From positions 3,100,001 through 3,164,000 of the forward strand of contig NC_089390.1 of assembly GCF_003171515.1 (NCBI RefSeq): a DNA stretch of 64,000 nt. Reading direction: 5' to 3'. Shown in pieces: positions 9,621 through 22,789 of the stretch. The first letter of the stretch is position 1; the number at the start of each line of letters is the position of its first letter. The notes below the pieces were generated by a model. It was not told where the DNA came from, ran no database searches, and worked only from the letters and a program-made list of their open reading frames with translations. Both the position numbers and the translations under genes were made by a program. This DNA is from Pyrenophora tritici-repentis. Its lineage: Eukaryota; Ascomycota; Dothideomycetes; Pleosporales; Pleosporaceae.

Positions 9621-11218
9621 CTACTCCTCGTCATCGAAGACTGGCTTGTCAACGGCCCATAGCATGAATGGTCCACTCTTGTCCATCTTATTCGTCGTTA
9701 GTACATACTAATACGAGGATGATCGTAGGAATAACTTACGTTTTTGCCGTTCTCATCGTTCACGAGCCAAGCCCGACCAAGGATCATACGACCACCAGGA
9801 ACGACTACACCCTCATAGGCCCAGAGTCCCTTGTCTTTGTCACAGTTCTTGTAGTCACTAGATGTATGCTGCATCATTGTGATGCGCTGCCAACCAGGAA
9901 GACCGCCTTGTGGAGGCAACGGGTTGAGCCATCCAAGGATCTTGTACTTGCCGTTAGACTCTTCTCCACTGCCAGCGAAGTGAATGCTGCTGCAGTTCTT
10001 CTGTGGTTCGTAAGGGCCGGAAGTCTTGAGGCCTCGTTTGGCACGTGTATCGTTCTCGATCGATTGCAGATGGTTCTCGAACTCGATGGGCCAATCCAGC
10101 TTCTGACCGCTTGGGAGGATGCTCTTTTTTGCGAAATTGAGCTCAAGCGCCTGGCGTGTTTAGTAAAATGTACGACGATGATATCGTGTGCTTTATACCT
10201 GAAGGCGAGCCATGTCAACGCCCTGGTCATAGTTTTCCCCGCTCAGATCTCCTCGGCGCACTGCATGATAGTCTTGGTAGGTCAGATACGAGTACGTGCC
10301 CCTCCAGTTGTTGCACAATGGCTGTACGCCTTGGGTGATGGGTCCGCGCCAAGCTGAGGGCTTTTCCTCTTCATCCAATGCCTCGATAACGTCGTATAGC
10401 GTATCCATGTATCGATTCTTCATCTGGTGGCGCCAAAAGTTCATGCAGTGAAGAAACCACTGTAGGTCTGCCTTCTTATGGTCCGAGTCAAAGATTTCGC
10501 GGGACGTGTGGTGTTTATACACGACGAACTGGATCTCTGGGAAGGCGAATACCCTCTGCGTGAGGCCTTTGATGCCGAAGATGAGTTGGAAGGACACAAT
10601 CTTGGTGGCTGCTAATTTCTCGTCGACAGAGACAGGTCCGCGGCCCGTAGGCAACGGGGCCCGCCTGTTGTCGTTGATGAAGCGCGATTTGAGCAGGAAG
10701 TCTCTCAGGCGGGCTTGGTTCTTGGAGTGGTGAACTCCGCACTCGTCGACTTCTGTTTCACCTTGGAAAGACTCTGTGCTTTTTTAGATAATTTTCCATC
10801 TTGTGAGGAATTGTACTTACCCATGATCAGGTCCTGCAATTTGCTCACGGCCGCGACTTCGAGCTCAGTTCCACCGTAGAAGAAGTCGATGTGAATGCCG
10901 AGACGGAAGAGCTGCGACCTCTCCTGGTACAGTTTGGCTATGTTCTCTAAGGACATGCTAACCTCCCTGTAGTCGTACTTATTGCGCAATTTGGTACGCC
11001 AGAAGGTACCGTAGTCTCCGTCAATGATGTTCTTGGTGGCGGCACCGGCTGCCCGAAACGACACGAGGTCTTCGTCGTCTTCGATCTCAAGAGCGATCAT
11101 CTTCTTGATCTAGCAAGATTGTCAGTGTGGGGGGATCCTATGCGAGTCTATCCCCACGTACCTCCATCGGCATTTCCTGCAGGCCTATGCCCGCAGGTTG
11201 GCCTTGATTGGTCGCCAT
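9621..11218 (-). CDS. F-box-like domain protein of unknown function
   Basis: Five exons on the minus strand: 11218-11162, 11109-10821, 10773-10199, 10150-9740 and 9686-9621, giving 465 residues; all introns are 47-53 bp with GT/AG ends. The N-terminus, with LQEMPMEIKKMIALEI and then DDEDLVSFRAAG, resembles an F-box: a Leu-Pro-x-Glu start, an amphipathic helix and an aspartate-rich turn before a conserved Leu/Phe/Arg. If correct, the protein would be a substrate adaptor of an SCF ubiquitin ligase. The rest matches no family I can name; it contains a patch YSYLTYQDYHAVRRGDLSGE and a Gly/Trp-rich C-terminal part (WLNPLPPQGGLPGWQRI, WAYEGVVVPGGRMILGRAW) that looks like a folded beta-rich domain. 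The F-box reading is moderate; the gene model is stronger. Confidence 0.75.
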
Positions 11219-12264
11219 GACAAATTCTATGTCTGTAGGGTTGTTGTCAGCAATAGGTCTTTCTCCTTCAGCGCGGTAGTTAGTGAGGTCTCGGCAAGCG
11301 GTCGAAACGAGAGTGTGTTGTTGTTGTGAGACGAAGGACTGGCTGTATGCGAAGGTATCTGTGAGTGAGACACTCGCAGAACGCGCTAGTAAAAGAGAAT
11401 TTCCACGAGCTTCTATTGTGCGATGAAAGTGAGGATAAGTGGAGCGACCGATTTCCTTTTTGGGCCTCGCAAGTCGAGGTGAAAGTGAGGTGCTGCCTAT
11501 CATGCAGCGCCGCACAGTCCCTTAGATTCACATATATCATTCATGCTGTGACATTTTAGGTCGCTCTCTAAAAATGGCAATCTCTAATGACGTGCGTTTT
11601 GATCTATGATGTTCCCAAGGGCGGCGGTGAATGTGAGGTGCAAACGACGGCACTGGCCGAGTATGCGTTTGCAGTAAGAAGCAACACTTAACAAAGTATC
11701 ATTTTCACGCAACACAAAAGTATAGATTGTGATTTTGTTGTTGTATACATGATCGATGTTGGAAATCGGAAGGCTGAGGTAGAAGATATTGGCCGTAACC
11801 ACGGCCGTGATCATTTGTTATCCACGTGGGCGAATGTGCGCCTAACAATACTACTTGTTGTATAAGCTTTGCTGTTCTTATCCTATGTCATATCTATCCA
11901 AAACAATTACATGTATATCAGCATGGGAAGACATAGCAAGAATGTGGTTGTCTTCGAAATCTCAAATGGGCATCAGTGGGCTATGATTTCTCGATTGTAC
12001 GCATATAGTAGACAGTCGGGCTTTTCTGTATGTCCTCAATGAAACCAAGATGCCTGCAGTGTGAATGTCAGATATCGGTATGGTTCTTATAGAGCACCTA
12101 GTAAACTACTGAAAACATTGCTAATTTCGACTTGATGATTGCATGTACAGAAAATGTTTCAGCTACCAATGGTAACTCTGCACCTTGTCCAGCTGCCAGC
12201 AAGGCGCATCTTGATAATTAATTGTAGCATACACGATATGCAGCACCTAACGCAATCACAATCA
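11219..12264. other. Intergenic region, no gene seen
   Basis: This contains the promoter of the F-box-like gene (right of 11218) and the 3' flank of the AA12 gene. No spliced or unspliced frame is convincing. Confidence 0.55.
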
Positions 12265-13841
12265 TTAAAGCAGTGCAACCACTACAGCTACACCCACAAC
12301 CCAATAACCACCACTCCCCATAGTCTTCTGAATTGCAGCATGTGAAGTCTTGCTCGGCGAAGGTACGCTTCCAGATATCGTTGAACTTGGAATCTCCTTA
12401 GCAGTCGAGGCCTCGCTCACGTCTGCCACACCACTCCCATCCTCTTTCGTGATGACGAAGATTTCCCCAGTCGAGTCAGAACTCATGAACAAACGGCCTT
12501 GAGCATCCCATGCAAGGCCCACGGGACGGAAGCAGGAGCCAGGACAGGCAGAGAGATTAAGATTGGATACAATATCGATGGCGGCAGTGGTGCTGTTTGC
12601 CGGCGCAACAGGCGAGCCTTTGCCGTCGAATTGCACAAGGCTGAGTTTGTAGCCTATAGGGTCTTCACGATTCCTACAAAAAGGTCAGCATGGGGTCTTG
12701 GGCAGGGACGAGGGGTGGCTACCAAGATCCATGCATCGTCACCCACGCAGCGGTTCCGTTAGAGTTGAACTTGATATCAAGAGGAGCCATATGGGCATTG
12801 AACGTGATTCTGGGAGCAATATAGTCATCCCGGCAAAGAGTGTCGTTGACAGTTGCATTTTGATCTCCGATGGCAAATTGCTCTCCAGTTGTTCCACTAT
12901 AGTCTGGGATCTCCGAGACGTTCCATGCTGTAAAGCAAGAGGGGTAACCATAGTTGCCGCCTTCGACATCGCTGCGAGTCCCATTTAAGTAGCCATGGAA
13001 GTTCATCTCTTCTCCAGGATTGTTCTCGTTGATGAGTCTTCCACCTCGCATGATGTTATCCACGCTGTTCTCGACAGAGTAGATACCACCTGATATGGGG
13101 TGTTCAGCTATGCCTACAGAATTCCTGAGTCCCCACCCGAGCAACAGTCCGCTTGAGGCATGGTCATATGCCGAGTTCGTAATGTTGCTAGTGTTAAAAG
13201 CCTTGATAGTCGATACTCCAGTGGTCAAATCTAAAGTCTGGAGATCGATATTTCCTACACTGCCACGGGAGACAAGTAGCATACCAGGAACTTTCTGAGA
13301 CATGAGGAGAGTACGTGTGGTGTGACCTTCTTTATCCCCCATACCCTTAATGATGTCCCGAGAATCAGATGTAGTCCTGCCCTGCGAAGCATCGTAGTCC
13401 CAGGCATACACGTTGCTATGGGTTGATGCATACAACGTCCTACCATCCTGAGATAATGCAATACCATGGTTCAGCTGTTGCCAGTCAAATACCGCTCATT
13501 GAACAAAACCACACGATGCAACTCACAGAGTCATCCTGGACTACTCTTTGCACGTTGCCCTCGACCCTTACACAGGTACTATTACCGGATAGCCTCAACC
13601 TGCTAATCCCGTGTCCCTGCTCAACCACCAGTAACCCACCTTCCCGATCGAACACAATGCTGCGAGGATCCCTTAGGCCAGCAGCCACAATCTCGGCACG
13701 GAACCCCGGCGCAACTAAAGGAGCACCATTGTGTGGGGCAATATAGCTCGTGCATGTCGGGGCTGCAGTTTGCTGCGCTTTGGCCCTCACGACGACGGAA
13801 AACGCGCTCAATCCTGCTGCAAATAAGTGTTTCAGAGCCAT
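12265..13841 (-). CDS. Secreted, probably GPI-anchored AA12/sorbosone-dehydrogenase-like quinoprotein
   Basis: Exons 13841-13527, 13474-12723 and 12673-12265 give 491 residues. A signal peptide is visible at the N-terminus (MALKHLFAAG followed by a hydrophobic stretch and AKAQQ). The mature part has the repeating pattern of a six-bladed propeller of the glucose/L-sorbosone dehydrogenase type: GFRAEIVAAGLRDPRSIVFD, LLVVEQGHGISRL, NHGIALSQDGRTLYAS, LLLGWGLRNSVGIAEHP, NPGEEMNFHG, APRITFNAHMAPLDIKF and RPVGLAWDAQGRLFMSSDSTGEI. Fungal members related to PQQ-dependent pyranose dehydrogenases form CAZy family AA12. No attached cytochrome or cellulose-binding module is seen. A Ser/Thr/Pro-rich linker and a short hydrophobic end (YWVVGVAVVVALL) suggest a GPI signal. 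Substrate and cofactor are inferred from the family. Several NxT/S sites are present. Confidence 0.82.
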
Positions 13842-16800
13842 GGGGAAATGACGTGAGAATCAGTCGTGTACGCAGATGGATTCGAGCAATGAGCCGCTGC
13901 CGACGAGGACCCAGACCGTGGCTAGCGAGGATGGGGAAAATGGGGAAATACGAGTCGGTTATATAAGGTACACAGATCAAGTTTACTTGACGCGCCGCGA
14001 CTTCGTATTCGCGTGCCCTTGTAGACAGCCCGTGGGAAAAAAGAGGCTTGATTTCGAACGTTTTTTTGAGCGTTCGCTAGAGTCGATGTGTAGTAAACCA
14101 CAACCAGAGAAGGACGAGCAAAATATATCATTCATGTACCCCTCTTTTCGGGACGCATAGTTGCCACTTGATGGTTCCTTGATGTCGTAGTGGCGCATTC
14201 CTGGTGTTGCTTGGCTTGCGCTTTCCAAGCCCCAACGCACGTCATGGAACCCTCATCAATCGATCAACTCCTGCCAAACCATCGCGGTCTCAAGTACGAC
14301 GTTGCACAGTGAATAATTGTGATGCCGTTAGGTCCACTTGTCTCCACGTGATGTGCATCGTCCGCTCTGATAGCCCTATAGCTGAACGGCTTATGTTTCA
14401 TACAGAGAGGGTAGCTCATACGATCATGACCATAACGTATGTTACTAGTCAGCAAACTACTAAACTAACTTTTCTCAACTCCACTTCGCACTTACACGAA
14501 TCTCACCGCTCTCGTTGCCTGTACTTACTCTTGTGGTGCAGTGCAGTAGGTAAACGCTTCGAGGTGCGAGTGTGAACGGAGTGTCCGGGCTGCATCCGCT
14601 TGAGGACTCCACTATCTTCCACACTATGCTATCCAGCCCTAATCCGCAGGCAATCATGAGGCTTTGAGGTGCCCCATAGGAATCTGCTATACATGTAGTT
14701 TCTGCAGATGTCACGAAGAAGACTAGTGCAATCTCGGAGCAACCGCTCATTGTGACTAGGACTGTGATTGAAATTATATGGGTTTAGGATGTGATGACCT
14801 CAATTGTAGAATTCCTGAAATCACAATGAGACTATTTGTATGTACAAGCGATACGAGATCATCAGACTGGGCTTACATTAAAGTCAACCATTCTGCCTGG
14901 TGGTCAACGGCTGAACTCTACAAGCGTTGAAAACGGTCAACGCTATACAGGTGGTAATCTCTATGCCATCTGCAGCAGTAGTACTGAGCTAGTGAGACGT
15001 CAGTCAAGTCAATGTCTACATTAGCCATGCCAGCGGGAGTGCCATAGTTGCTTCATATAACAAATTCCTCAGAGCCAAACCTATCGAGCGCTGGAGTATT
15101 GGCATTGCTATATCGTCACGCTCCAACGTCTGGTGACTGTGAGTAACTTGCTTCTGGGTCATCAAAAAGTCGCTGATGCAAATGGTTAATGACTGGATTA
15201 TCGTCACTGATGCCCTTCGGCATAAGTGACAAGATACCGAGCTATAGTGTACCGGCATTACAGATGAAATCTCGGACTAACGGGTCGATGATTAGGGCTC
15301 CCAACGACGAGTACGAGTCCATGAGACAACCAGCCGTCATGAGCCATCGCCACAGGAAACTAATCACCGAAAGCTACCGGCGTGAAATGGAACGAACCAT
15401 ACAACTACCGGACTGCATCTCATATTGTTCCTACCACTCAGCGATGCCAACGCAATGTCACCGCCACAACGATTAGCGGCGATGCGAAGCCCGTCATCGA
15501 TACGCGTTGCCCAAGACAAAATAACGGACTTCCAATGCCGATCCAGCATCCAGACCGCGCGCAGGCTCTTATCGAAAGCGCTGACAGTCCCCCCAATATC
15601 GAGCCTTGACCCATGGTCACTGGGCGCAGACGAGCAATCCCCGAATGAAGTGAGGCAAGTTAGCGGACCAAAGACTTAGCACCAGCCATCTCTTCACAAA
15701 CAGACCCAAAAAATCTGGTAAGCCATTCCATCGATGGACCAAAAAAGCCGGGGGATGGACGGAGTACCACAACAACCTCTGGGTGAACTGTGCTGTGCAG
15801 AAAATTGCTAGTGCCAATGGGGGCAGAGATTGGCACAGCTGCACGCACGTCGCACATTAGCTTCGGCTTTCCGGCTATACAGCGACATGCCGACGCGCTG
15901 CCCTGCTTTTGCTTGCTTTTCCAAGATTTTGTCAATCCTGGCATTATTTAGTAGAAAATTTGATATGAAATACTTTCCTTACAGTAGGTAGAGCGAGGGC
16001 GGAGTTGTGCAAACATCCTTCTGTCGCTTGGTCTGTCTGCACTCTATGACGTTGTTAATCAACAATTCTTCTCGCTCTACTTAAACAAGTATAGTAAACA
16101 AACGCACGTCTTTCGCTCTCCACAACTGACTCGGGCAGGGCCGAAAGCGAGAGCGGGGCGGGCGGCTATACACACCGGCACGTGATAGCTACTGTATGGA
16201 GATCAGGTTTTCGCGGATGTAAACAGTATGCACGGGCGATCATAACACCGCTAGAATATACTGCATCTCGGGTGGATAAGGGATGGTGGATGGAAATGCT
16301 ATGCATATGCATGAAATTTGTGTCTTGGGACCACAGTATCTGGCTTTGCGACAACGGCTCGGAAGCTATGGTAGTTTCATGAATACTATTCGGACCACGC
16401 ACTATACCGCCGTTTGCAGTAATCGTCGGCCCCACGGCTGTTACCACAAGGTTGCTCGTGGTTGTCATGGACCACGTAATGGCCTGGACCGTCGTCGGCC
16501 GATCCAGAGGTAAACAACACGGACATCACGTTGGACCAAGAAGACCCAGTTGTTAAGATATGTTGAAAGATTTCTGTATTCGCGTCTTGAGACACCGATC
16601 GTGCGGCCGTCATATATCGATGCTGTGGATTTTTTTTGAGAGAGAGGTTCCGATGGCGATTCAAGATACCAAAGATCAAGACCAATCGGAAAGAAACTGA
16701 CTGAAAGAGACCCAACCCGCTTTTTGTACATGATCAAAAAAAGCGGCTTGCTAATTGCGCCGTATGCCCTCCTCTTCGGAAGTATTATATGCTCGCTGGC

Positions 16801-17202
16801 CACAAAGGAAACCCCTTTATCCTCGATGCGCCATAATCTTCGATTAAACAAAACATATGCATGCTTCATGCCGTGCTCTTCGTCTCGCGTGTGACCTCTT
16901 TTACCGCGTGGATCGTGGCCGGGAAATGCTGTAAACTATGCAAAAGGAAATCGCAAATGCTGTGTCGCTCAAATGCAGTACTGTGCCTGACCTAGTAGTC
17001 GACGGCAGCGTAATTAATACAGGGTGATAGGTGATCAGGTCCGTGTGGGGCTCCGTGGTCGCTCGAACCTTTTGATCCAAGGGAGATATCAGAAGAAACG
17101 TGTGTTTCTCCGCCCAAGTTTTGACCCTGATAAGAGTGGCCAGCACCAAGTGAATGCTATGTTTATTTCAACATGCTCGTTGCGTCGTTGTAGTTTGTGA
17201 GT
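13842..17202. other. Gene-poor 3.4-kb intergenic region
   Basis: The left edge is the promoter of the AA12 gene and the right edge the 3' flank of the disordered-protein gene. A minus-strand frame at 14475-14750 begins with ATG and would end at a GTAAGT, giving a peptide of about 74 residues with five cysteines, but it lacks a clear signal peptide and I do not call it. No transposase, tRNA or repeat is visible. The region could hold unrecognised effector-like genes or simply be spacer. Confidence 0.5.
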
Positions 17203-20200
17203 TTACATGACCGTCATGAGTTTCATCTGAGCAGCAAGGTCTGCATCCGATTGGAAGTTCCTGCTGTATGGTGGCTCCTCGTGCATTGGACTTGCACTGG
17301 GGCTTGAGTACAAGCCCTCAACATCTCTAATGGTCTCTTTGACTTTGTGTGTCAATGTGCTGACATATGGCACAATACGCCGTAAAGTCGCTGTGTCGAA
17401 TGGAACCTTCTTCGAAGGTGTGGGTGGGACATCCAGGATCGCTTCATGTGTGCTCCTCCTTTTCTGGAGCGCCTCAATCACCGATCGTGCTTTGGCTTCT
17501 GAGTCCTTGCGCGGCCTCGTCACGATAGCCTTCGGATCTCTAGTTGCAGAAGCGTTGTCAATCTTTGATTTGAGTGGTAGCGGAGAAGACTGTGGGGCAA
17601 AAATGTCGTCGTTTGGTGGAAGAATCGATTTTCTCCCTGTGTGCTTGATGGTGTCTTCCGTCAATTTGCCCCTCCCTCGGCCATGGCTGGGGCTAGGCGA
17701 AGGTTCCTCAAAGGCATCTGCATCGAAGCCAGGAGACGAAGGAGGTGAGTCGTGAGCAACGCCGCCGTGGTCGGCTTCCTGATCGGCAAGGTCTATCATC
17801 GCATCGACCTCTTCCCACATGCTAGACTGCGAATCTTGTACTATGCCAAGCGCGACCGCGCGTACCTTGTGCTCTTTAAGCTCTTCAATCAGGAGGCCCC
17901 ATTCGCGCAGAAGACTGATATTGGCCAGGACATTGTTTTGTTGTTCTTGAATGCTCTTTGGTACCACCATGGCTGTGGGGTTGCTAGGAGGACTGTCGCT
18001 TTCTGCGACAGGATCCTCGTTCAATTCGGAAAAGTCAAAGTCGTCATTCCAATCTTCGGTGACTCCCTTACTTCCTACACCCCAGGTGCCGAACTTGTTG
18101 GTGACCACGGTGCTACGCTTACCAGTCAGATCCGGGACCACGGGTACACTCTGACTTCGAGCGTGTAACCCGCTAGGTGCTCTGCGACCAACAGAACGAC
18201 TACATCTGCGGTCTGCATCCTTCTTGCCGTGCACTGTCCGCGGCCGTGGTGGTGTGTGGGCGCCACAGTTCTTGTCTGCGATTTGCTGCTCGGACCAATC
18301 GAAGATGCTGCTGCGAGCATCCCGGTCGCCATATTCTGCTGTGAGATGCTGTGGAGTGGTGGGCTTGGAATTAGGGCCGGTTGCGCGATGGTGTGGGTGG
18401 TGTGGCAGCAGCGATACCGGCGTGGTCGCATGACTGACTGTTGGATAATCAACCCAAGGATCAGTAACATCGGCCTCCTCTAATGACCACCTACTGCTGT
18501 CGTCGTCGTGGCCTGCTCCCGAATCCCATTCCAAAGTGCCAAGCGAGAGCGGCTTGGGCATGCTCGAGGGGGACGACGGTATCGTGCTAGGAAACAGCGG
18601 CGCGCTATGCATTCGCCCACAGCTGGGCGAATCCTGCAGCGAGCGCTGGGGTCGGACTGTCCGCACGGGCGTTGCGATGCTCTCCTCTTCCTCAGTGATG
18701 CTCTGTTGGCCGCCGACACCATTGATGGTATGGTCGCGGAACGAACCTGGCGGGAGTAAGTCGCGCAGGGCTGTAACTCTGACCTTGGAGGGGGGTGACT
18801 CGTCGAATATAGTCTCAATGCGAGGCCCACGGGCGCCGCTTGCCGTACTCCTTGTTGCGCCGGTGTGCAACGAATCATACAGCGTCTCGCTCTGTATATC
18901 TGCGTCGTCTTCGTCGCCTGAGCCTAGGCCGCGAACCTCATTATCAGAGGAGCCGACCAATGTCGAGGCTTGTTCGGAGGGGGCCATTGAGTGACGCGAA
19001 ACCCGAACGGCAGATTGCGCTAGAGTAGGGGATGGTGGCGTCTGATTGGCGCCGCCTAGTGCGGCTGAGGCTACGACCTCGCGCTGCTGAGGCATTGACG
19101 CCAAGGCCTCCACAGCAACGGTATCAGAATCCACAGAGCGGGACAAGCTTGTGGGCAGGGGCGGCGACACAGAGCCGCTATGGAGGGCATTGTGTGCGAA
19201 TCTCGTGTCGAGGGGGCCGGCCGATGTTGCAATCTCGCGTTTGGCAAACGCTGGTTCGGTGGCATCTTGTTGGTACTCCCCATAAGACGTGCTGTGCGGT
19301 CGCCTAGGCATGGTAGTAGGCGGTATGCGGGCAGAATAAGCCTGCTGGCTTGCCCGGCGTGAAAGCAAGGGCCTGGACGCTCGTGCTGCGAACTGCTTGG
19401 ATGAGGAAAGAAAGTTGGTAATGGAGAAGGAGCGCTTGGGTGGTTGAGATGCATCATCCAGGGGGGTTGTCGAGGAAGATGGCCAGCGGCGGGAATGCGA
19501 GGTTTCTCTGGAAGCAAGCACAGCTGACATGCTAAGCGGTGTCTCTGGTCTGCTCATGTAGAAGACACTATCGCCATCATCGGTTGTTGAGTCTTCAACG
19601 TCCTCTGTAGCTGCTGTAACCGACTTTGCGAGCAAAAGGGTGGGCAGGTGCTTCTCATCCGGAAATATCCTCCTAAACGCACTTGGCCGCCCCGAAGAAG
19701 CTCTTTTGGCTAATATTCGCTCCTTGGTGATCTTGGCTGTGAAGAATTGCGTGTATTCGGCCTCACTGTCGGTGCTCGCGCAGTAGTTTGACTCCTCAAT
19801 CGCTGGCTCTTTGGTGGTCCTCTGTGGTTGCGCATTGTGATTCTGTAGCGTCGCGGTGCGTTGATGACTGGTAGCCGGTCGACGGAATGCGGGTCGCAGA
19901 GTGCCAGAGCCTTGGACAGGCGCGTCGTGAGCCCCGCGTACCGAAGAAGCGCGCTTGACCAGTTTGTTTGGCGGCATGGGCGAAGAGGCGCGGTGGCCGA
20001 CCATGGGCACCGTGGAGCCGTCGTGGGAAAAGGCCATGGAGCCATTGGAGCAGGAGACGGCGGGGGACAAGGGGCCTGGACTGGGACTGGAGTTCCTGCT
20101 CGAGGAGTGGGATATGGAAGAAAGGCGCTTGATCCAAGATCCGCGTCGTGTCGAAGGGTGTCGGACGGTATCCCTGTCAGAAATGTCCTGGTCACTCGGG

Positions 20201-20743
20201 GCGTAAGCATGCATACTGGCTGCCAACTGCAAGGCTGCATCGTCGGTCGTCATTCTCCTTGCGATGCGGCGTTGGGAGCGTCCATCCTGGCTGGGCCTCG
20301 TCGCAAGGGATCCGCGCGAAACAGGCGCGGACGGTATGGGTCGACTAAAGTGCGGCGCGGTCGCGGTCACAGTCGCGGTCTGCACAGCAGTAGGCATTGA
20401 ATTGGCAGGCGGTTTGCGTGCCGGCGCGGCCTTTTTCTTGCTGGGGTGGGAGTTGAAGGGGGTTTCCCGTCCGAACGACAGGCCAACGGCGGATGCACCA
20501 ACGACAGTGGCAGTTGCACAGAGCTGTATCACAAGGGTCCGTCAGTCATGGCGTCTAGTACGACTTGTTATAAGTGAGGTATATGGATGTGAGACAGGCA
20601 AGGTGCGGCCGCTCTCGGCAGCAGACGCAGCAGAGGCGTCAACACATATCAAAACAAGCAAGAACGGCAACACAAGATGCAGTGCATGGCGGTCAGGACG
20701 AGGTTGAGAAAGGCAGGGGATTTACCGTTGGAACAGTTTTCAT
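17203..20743 (-). CDS. Large intrinsically disordered fungal protein, unknown function
   Basis: The main exon is 20523-17203. I add a tiny first exon, 20743-20726 (MKTVPT), because it ends at GTAAAT and joins in frame after a 202-bp intron to a hydrophobic segment (LCATATVVGASAVGLSFG), giving 1,112 residues; an unspliced start at 20532 is the alternative. Most of the protein is Ser/Pro/Arg-rich and predicted disordered by eye. Near the C-terminus are conserved-looking islands: NKFGTWGVGSKGVTEDW, followed by an acidic DDDFDFSEL patch, then helical ISLLREWGLLIEELKEHKVR with MWEEVDAMIDLADQEAD, and finally LRRIVPYVSTLTHKVKETIR. I do not recognise the family. The short N-terminal hydrophobic stretch could be a membrane anchor. 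The acidic WNDDFDF patch recalls Byr4/Bfa1-type proteins, but that is too weak to name it. Confidence 0.75.
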
Positions 20744-22789
20744 TCTCGTTGCGAACCAGGCCGCCGGGGAAAGGTCACTCGTCGAGGCGCTTGTGACGAC
20801 AAGTCGAGCATTATGGCATGTCAGAGTGCCAGAAGAACTACGGTCGCAAACAGCACGGGATGGTCGGTATCGGAATGGAGGGGCTCAATTCAGACGGTTG
20901 GAGAGACGTGGTGCATGGCAGAGCAGGGCGAAGGAAGGTCGGCACAGGCACCGCGACGGGCTGAGGCAGCGAGGTGGAGCTCTAGAGGAGCGGACGAGAG
21001 GCTGAAGAAATCCAGTGCTTGTTGCTTCTGGGATCTACTTACAGGGCTACCCAGCGCACTTGGGGTTAGCGAGATGTCGCCGATGAGGGCTGATAGCGGC
21101 ATGTCGAAACATAACACGGAGGCGACACAGACCCCATGCCTCACTTTGGACCGTCATAGCTTTGCGGACAGGCTGAGTGGGGACTGTGGGAGTGGGACAA
21201 GCCATGGACGCGGCCTGCGACACGCCCCGGGAGCAGGAGCAGAAGCAGGAGCAGGAGCAGGAGCGGCGTCCAGTACCATCGAGCCAGCAAAGGACCCGCT
21301 GCCGTGCTGCGCGGTATCACCACGTTGGCTGGCTGCAAAAGGCTTGCGGGCGTGGGACAAGGGCTAGCGCCGAGTAACAATCAACAGCAATCAGGGACAC
21401 TGGCCGCAGGCGCAAAGGCGGCTGCGCGCACCTCACGAACCCCTCGCCGTCAGAAGGCGGCCAAATATAGCGTACCAGACCCATCCCGGGCGCCCGTCAC
21501 TGCTGGGCGTGGGCTGGCCGCGACATGGCCTTGATTGGCACACAGCCGCTGAACTGCCTGGAGCGAGCCCTGCAACCGAGTGGAGATGTTTGCTGATCGT
21601 GAGTACGCAAGTGTCAACCGGCTTCTGTAGCTCACCCGTAGCAGCCCAGCCGTGGTTTGGTACCGAAAGCTTGCCGCCCCCCTCGCCAGCAGTAGTCGGT
21701 GCGGGTGTTTGTGCTCTGCAGAGATGATGGACATGGCCATGATCAACACCATCTGCTTTCTGCCATGGGACAACGCCTTCCCGGCTACTCCTGAGGCATA
21801 ACCTAAGCGGATATTGCATCTACTGCCTCGGCTGCTTCGGGCACCAATTGCGCTTCTGGACAAGCTATTCACGGCCCCAGATCCTTGATAGCCGAAACGC
21901 ACACCACGTCGACCCCGGTGCAGGCGTACTGTGAGCAGCGGAGCGGGAACATGGGTAGAGGATAGGACGGACGCTGGGCCACCAGATGCACTCCCATGGC
22001 AAGCTCACCGGTAGCTACCTAGGTATGCGCCTGTGTCCGTACTGTGACATACTGCACATGATGCCATTCACATTTCGCCGCCCAGAGAGGCATGTCCCAC
22101 TATGCCATCATGGCGTCCGTGGTTTACCATCTGTTGGATTCATGCGTATTGTTGATATCACGTGCGCACGCCTGTTCAACATCAACCTCAACACCAGAGC
22201 TTTGTAGAGCATGACCACTACTGCAACATTGCACCTCCTCATCATGGCTGTCGCCCTCCCCTTATGGCCTGCCGCCATACTTGCCGCCGCACCGTGCCCC
22301 AAGTCACCGTGTCGTGTCATCATCTCCCTCCTCCCGCGGCAGTACACGAATGCGAGTAACCGGTGCGATCCCGGAAGCACATCACCGCTCCAGCACCGCC
22401 AGGCGCATGGTGCAGATCCGCCCTCTCACTCTCGCAAATCCATACATGCACGACGGGTTGTTGTCGTGTTTGATTTTGATGGCTTGCCGCCGCCAGTCTT
22501 CCCATTGGCTGCCGCCCGCTTCTTCCAGAATCCACGCCAGGGCGCCACTCCACATTCGGCTTGCCCCCCATCAAATTGTTCCTTGCTGTCGACTTTCTGC
22601 CGTGCGACTGCAATAAGCAGAAACGCCCACCGAGCCGCTATTGTATCGGCTACACTTTAGCACCGATAGCATCATAGCAATCGATAGCAACATCTCCATT
22701 GACCTTTGCCTCACGCTTCCTTCGTCCACAAGCGACATCAGCATTGTGGGACAAGGCACCTGCCCAGCATCACCCGCCATCCCGCAACC
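20744..22789. promoter_or_regulatory. 2-kb divergent intergenic region between the disordered-protein gene and GCN20
   Basis: Both neighbours are transcribed away from this stretch, so it must hold both promoters. Its left half is GC-rich and includes the GCAGGA repeat. Long frames on either strand here are compositional. The start region of GCN20 is C/T-rich, as is common before fungal start codons. No specific factor site is claimed. Confidence 0.5.
21231..21266. repeat. GAGCAG/GCAGGA hexanucleotide microsatellite
   Basis: About six imperfect copies of a GAGCAG-type hexamer lie in the divergent intergenic region. One unit carries an A substitution (AGAAGC). Confidence 0.8.

Noticed and set aside
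14475..14750. Small cysteine-containing minus-strand frame, possible effector-like peptide
   Set aside because: No clear signal peptide, no family, and the only possible splice leads at once to a stop.
20264..21367. Overlapping plus-strand frames in the region upstream of GCN20
   Set aside because: They overlap the start of the minus-strand gene or the GCAGGA microsatellite and are GC-driven; no start context, domain or splice support.
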